Below are positions 22,123 to 22,925 of a stretch of 22,925 nt of DNA, one piece after another. Every line of letters begins with the position of its first letter. Within the stretch, counting starts at the first letter, position 1. Source of the stretch: RGIG3994 sp964461635. GTDB lineage: Bacteria > Bacillota > Clostridia > Oscillospirales > CAG-272. The DNA lies in the NCBI GenBank assembly GCA_964461635.1, contig CAYWVC010000021.1:1-22925 (forward strand), read 5' to 3'. The notes under the pieces were generated by a model, which made no database searches, was not told the DNA's origin, and saw only the letters and a list, made by a program, of their open reading frames with translations. The position numbers were made by a program, and so were the translations under genes.

Positions 22123-22647
22123 ATGGGAAAAAGATATAGTGAACACGCGGGAGCAAAGCCGATGAGACTCAAGCTCATATCGGAATGCCGGGACAGCTCG
22201 GAGGCGATCGCCGCATCCGTTCCGGGCAAGGAGCTTGACCTTTCGGACGTTTCAACCGACCGCATCGAATTCACCACCGAAGCGTACTTAACGGCATCCG
22301 ACGGCAGGATCACGGTAGACTACGAGGATCGCGAGATATTCGAGGGAGTTGACGAGGCATCCTCCGCGTTAGTATTTGACGAGAGTAACCGAGGGCTCGT
22401 CACACTGATACGCAAGGGCACCGTAAGCTCGGCGCTCGTGTTCGAGCAGGGCAAGCGCCATCTTTGCATATACCGCACACCATATGCTCCGTTTGAGTTC
22501 TGCATACGCACCGAGACGGTAAAGAATCGCTTGTCCGAGGAGGGCGGCACGCTGTTCGTCGACTATTACACCGAGGTCCACGGTGTCGTTGCCGAGCATA
22601 CGAAGCTGCATTTCACCGTGTCGCAGATTGCCGATAACCGATCATAG
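22123..22647 (+). CDS. DUF1934 domain protein (calycin-like beta-barrel)
   Basis: 174 residues. After a short basic lead (MGKRYSEHAGAKPMRLKLI) the protein is almost all beta strand, ending in the typical TLFVDYYTEVHGVVAEHTKLHFTV with positions resembling YwiB-type DUF1934 proteins. The DUF1934 family is Firmicute-specific and functionally uncharacterised; the fold is calycin-like. No signal peptide is seen. The first ATG at 22123 is preceded by a G-rich GGGGGCGAGAG ribosome site. It is the only complete plus-strand gene in the window, driven by a perfect promoter, and divergent from the HD-domain unit. A 47-bp tandem repeat begins 14 nt after its stop. Confidence 0.82.
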   Translation: MGKRYSEHAGAKPMRLKLISECRDSSEAIAASVPGKELDLSDVSTDRIEFTTEAYLTASDGRITVDYEDREIFEGVDEASSALVFDESNRGLVTLIRKGTVSSALVFEQGKRHLCIYRTPYAPFEFCIRTETVKNRLSEEGGTLFVDYYTEVHGVVAEHTKLHFTVSQIADNRS

Positions 22648-22660
22648 TTCCGTAAAAGGA

Positions 22661-22880
22661 CTTCGCCCTTAGCCCACCGACAGGTTTCGGTCAAGCCCTT
22701 CAGCGAGCTTCACCCTTAGCCCGTCAGTAAGTTTCGATCAAGCCTTTCAGCGAGCTTCACCCTTAGCCCGTCAGTAAGTTTCGGTCAAGCCTTTCAACGA
22801 GCTTCACCCGTTAACCCGTCAGTAAGTTTCGGTCAAGCCTTTCAGCGAGCTTCACCCTTAGCCCGCCGGCAAGTTTTCGC
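22661..22880. repeat. 47-bp tandem repeat array, about 4.6 units
   Basis: Units at 22661-22707, 22708-22754, 22755-22801 (47 bp each), 22802-22849 (48 bp) and a partial fifth at 22850-22880. The unit starts CTTCACCCTTAGCCCGTC and contains GTTTCGGTCAAGCC. The middle units differ by only a few bases, while the first and last are more diverged. The length is not a multiple of three and no frame stays open, so it is non-coding. It lies just after the DUF1934 stop and could form its 3' region. Confidence 0.9.
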
Positions 22881-22925
22881 CCGCCTTTTTTAAAAGGCGG
22901 CGCAGTGGAGGGCGCGGAGCCCTCC
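22881..22925. repeat. Two adjacent hairpins at the right edge
   Basis: The first is CCGCCTTTT/AAAAGGCGG (22881-22889 with 22892-22900, 2-nt loop). The second is GGAGGGC/GCCCTCC (22907-22913 with 22919-22925), ending exactly at the window edge. They could be a terminator for the DUF1934 transcript, although no clear U-tract is seen, or the end of a dispersed repeat that continues outside. Confidence 0.55.

Noticed and set aside
22661..22880. CRISPR array
   Set aside because: The whole 47-bp unit repeats without intervening spacers, so it is a simple tandem repeat.
1..22925. tRNA or rRNA genes
   Set aside because: I saw no cloverleaf-like segments or conserved rRNA stretches in the intergenic gaps, though I could not run a covariance search.

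Overview
The window is a gene-dense stretch of chromosome, high in GC at third codon positions. It looks like a low-abundance or uncultured Firmicute of class Clostridia (Oscillospirales or Christensenellales-like gut lineages are my best guess). The evidence is strong GGAGG ribosome sites, consensus sigma-A promoters, the sepF-type division gene, and a gene order recalling the Firmicute ylmE-sepF-ileS-lspA-rluD and radC-mreB neighbourhoods. Almost every gene is on the minus strand. The exceptions are a REP-associated transposase fragment at the left edge and one DUF1934 gene at the right.

Left edge (1-650): the 3' part of a REP-associated tyrosine transposase (RAYT) with three copies of a GTAG-headed REP-like palindrome. 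Two copies lie inside its own reading frame and one lies just after its stop. A hairpin terminator follows. Next come minus-strand units read from right to left. mreB-pepD (653-3140) has its own promoter and terminator. DUF1846-radC (4019-5503, 3293-4000) also has its own promoter and terminator. guaB (5617-7122) has a promoter whose -35 box lies in the last codons of udk.

A long unit, ileS-lspA-rluA family-HAD-U32-transglutaminase-like-rarA-RNHCP-udk (17166 down to 7187), is tightly packed, and most junctions overlap or are only a few bases. It mixes tRNA charging, lipoprotein processing, RNA modification, fork rescue and pyrimidine salvage. Upstream of it lies a 181-bp palindromic MITE-like element and the terminator of the next unit. 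That unit is HD-domain protein-cdd-miaA-HlyD-like-yggS-sepF (21934 down to 17482), again with stop/start overlaps and many GTG or TTG starts. It combines cytidine salvage, tRNA isopentenylation, a membrane adaptor, PLP homeostasis and the divisome.

Right edge (21935-22925): a divergent promoter region, including a perfect TTGACA-17-TATAAT, drives the plus-strand DUF1934 gene. Behind it is an array of 47-bp tandem repeats and two tight hairpins running off the window.

Most of the window is ordinary housekeeping sequence. The unusual material is the repeat biology: REPs invading the transposase that probably mobilises them, the nested palindrome placed in front of ileS, and the 47-bp array.
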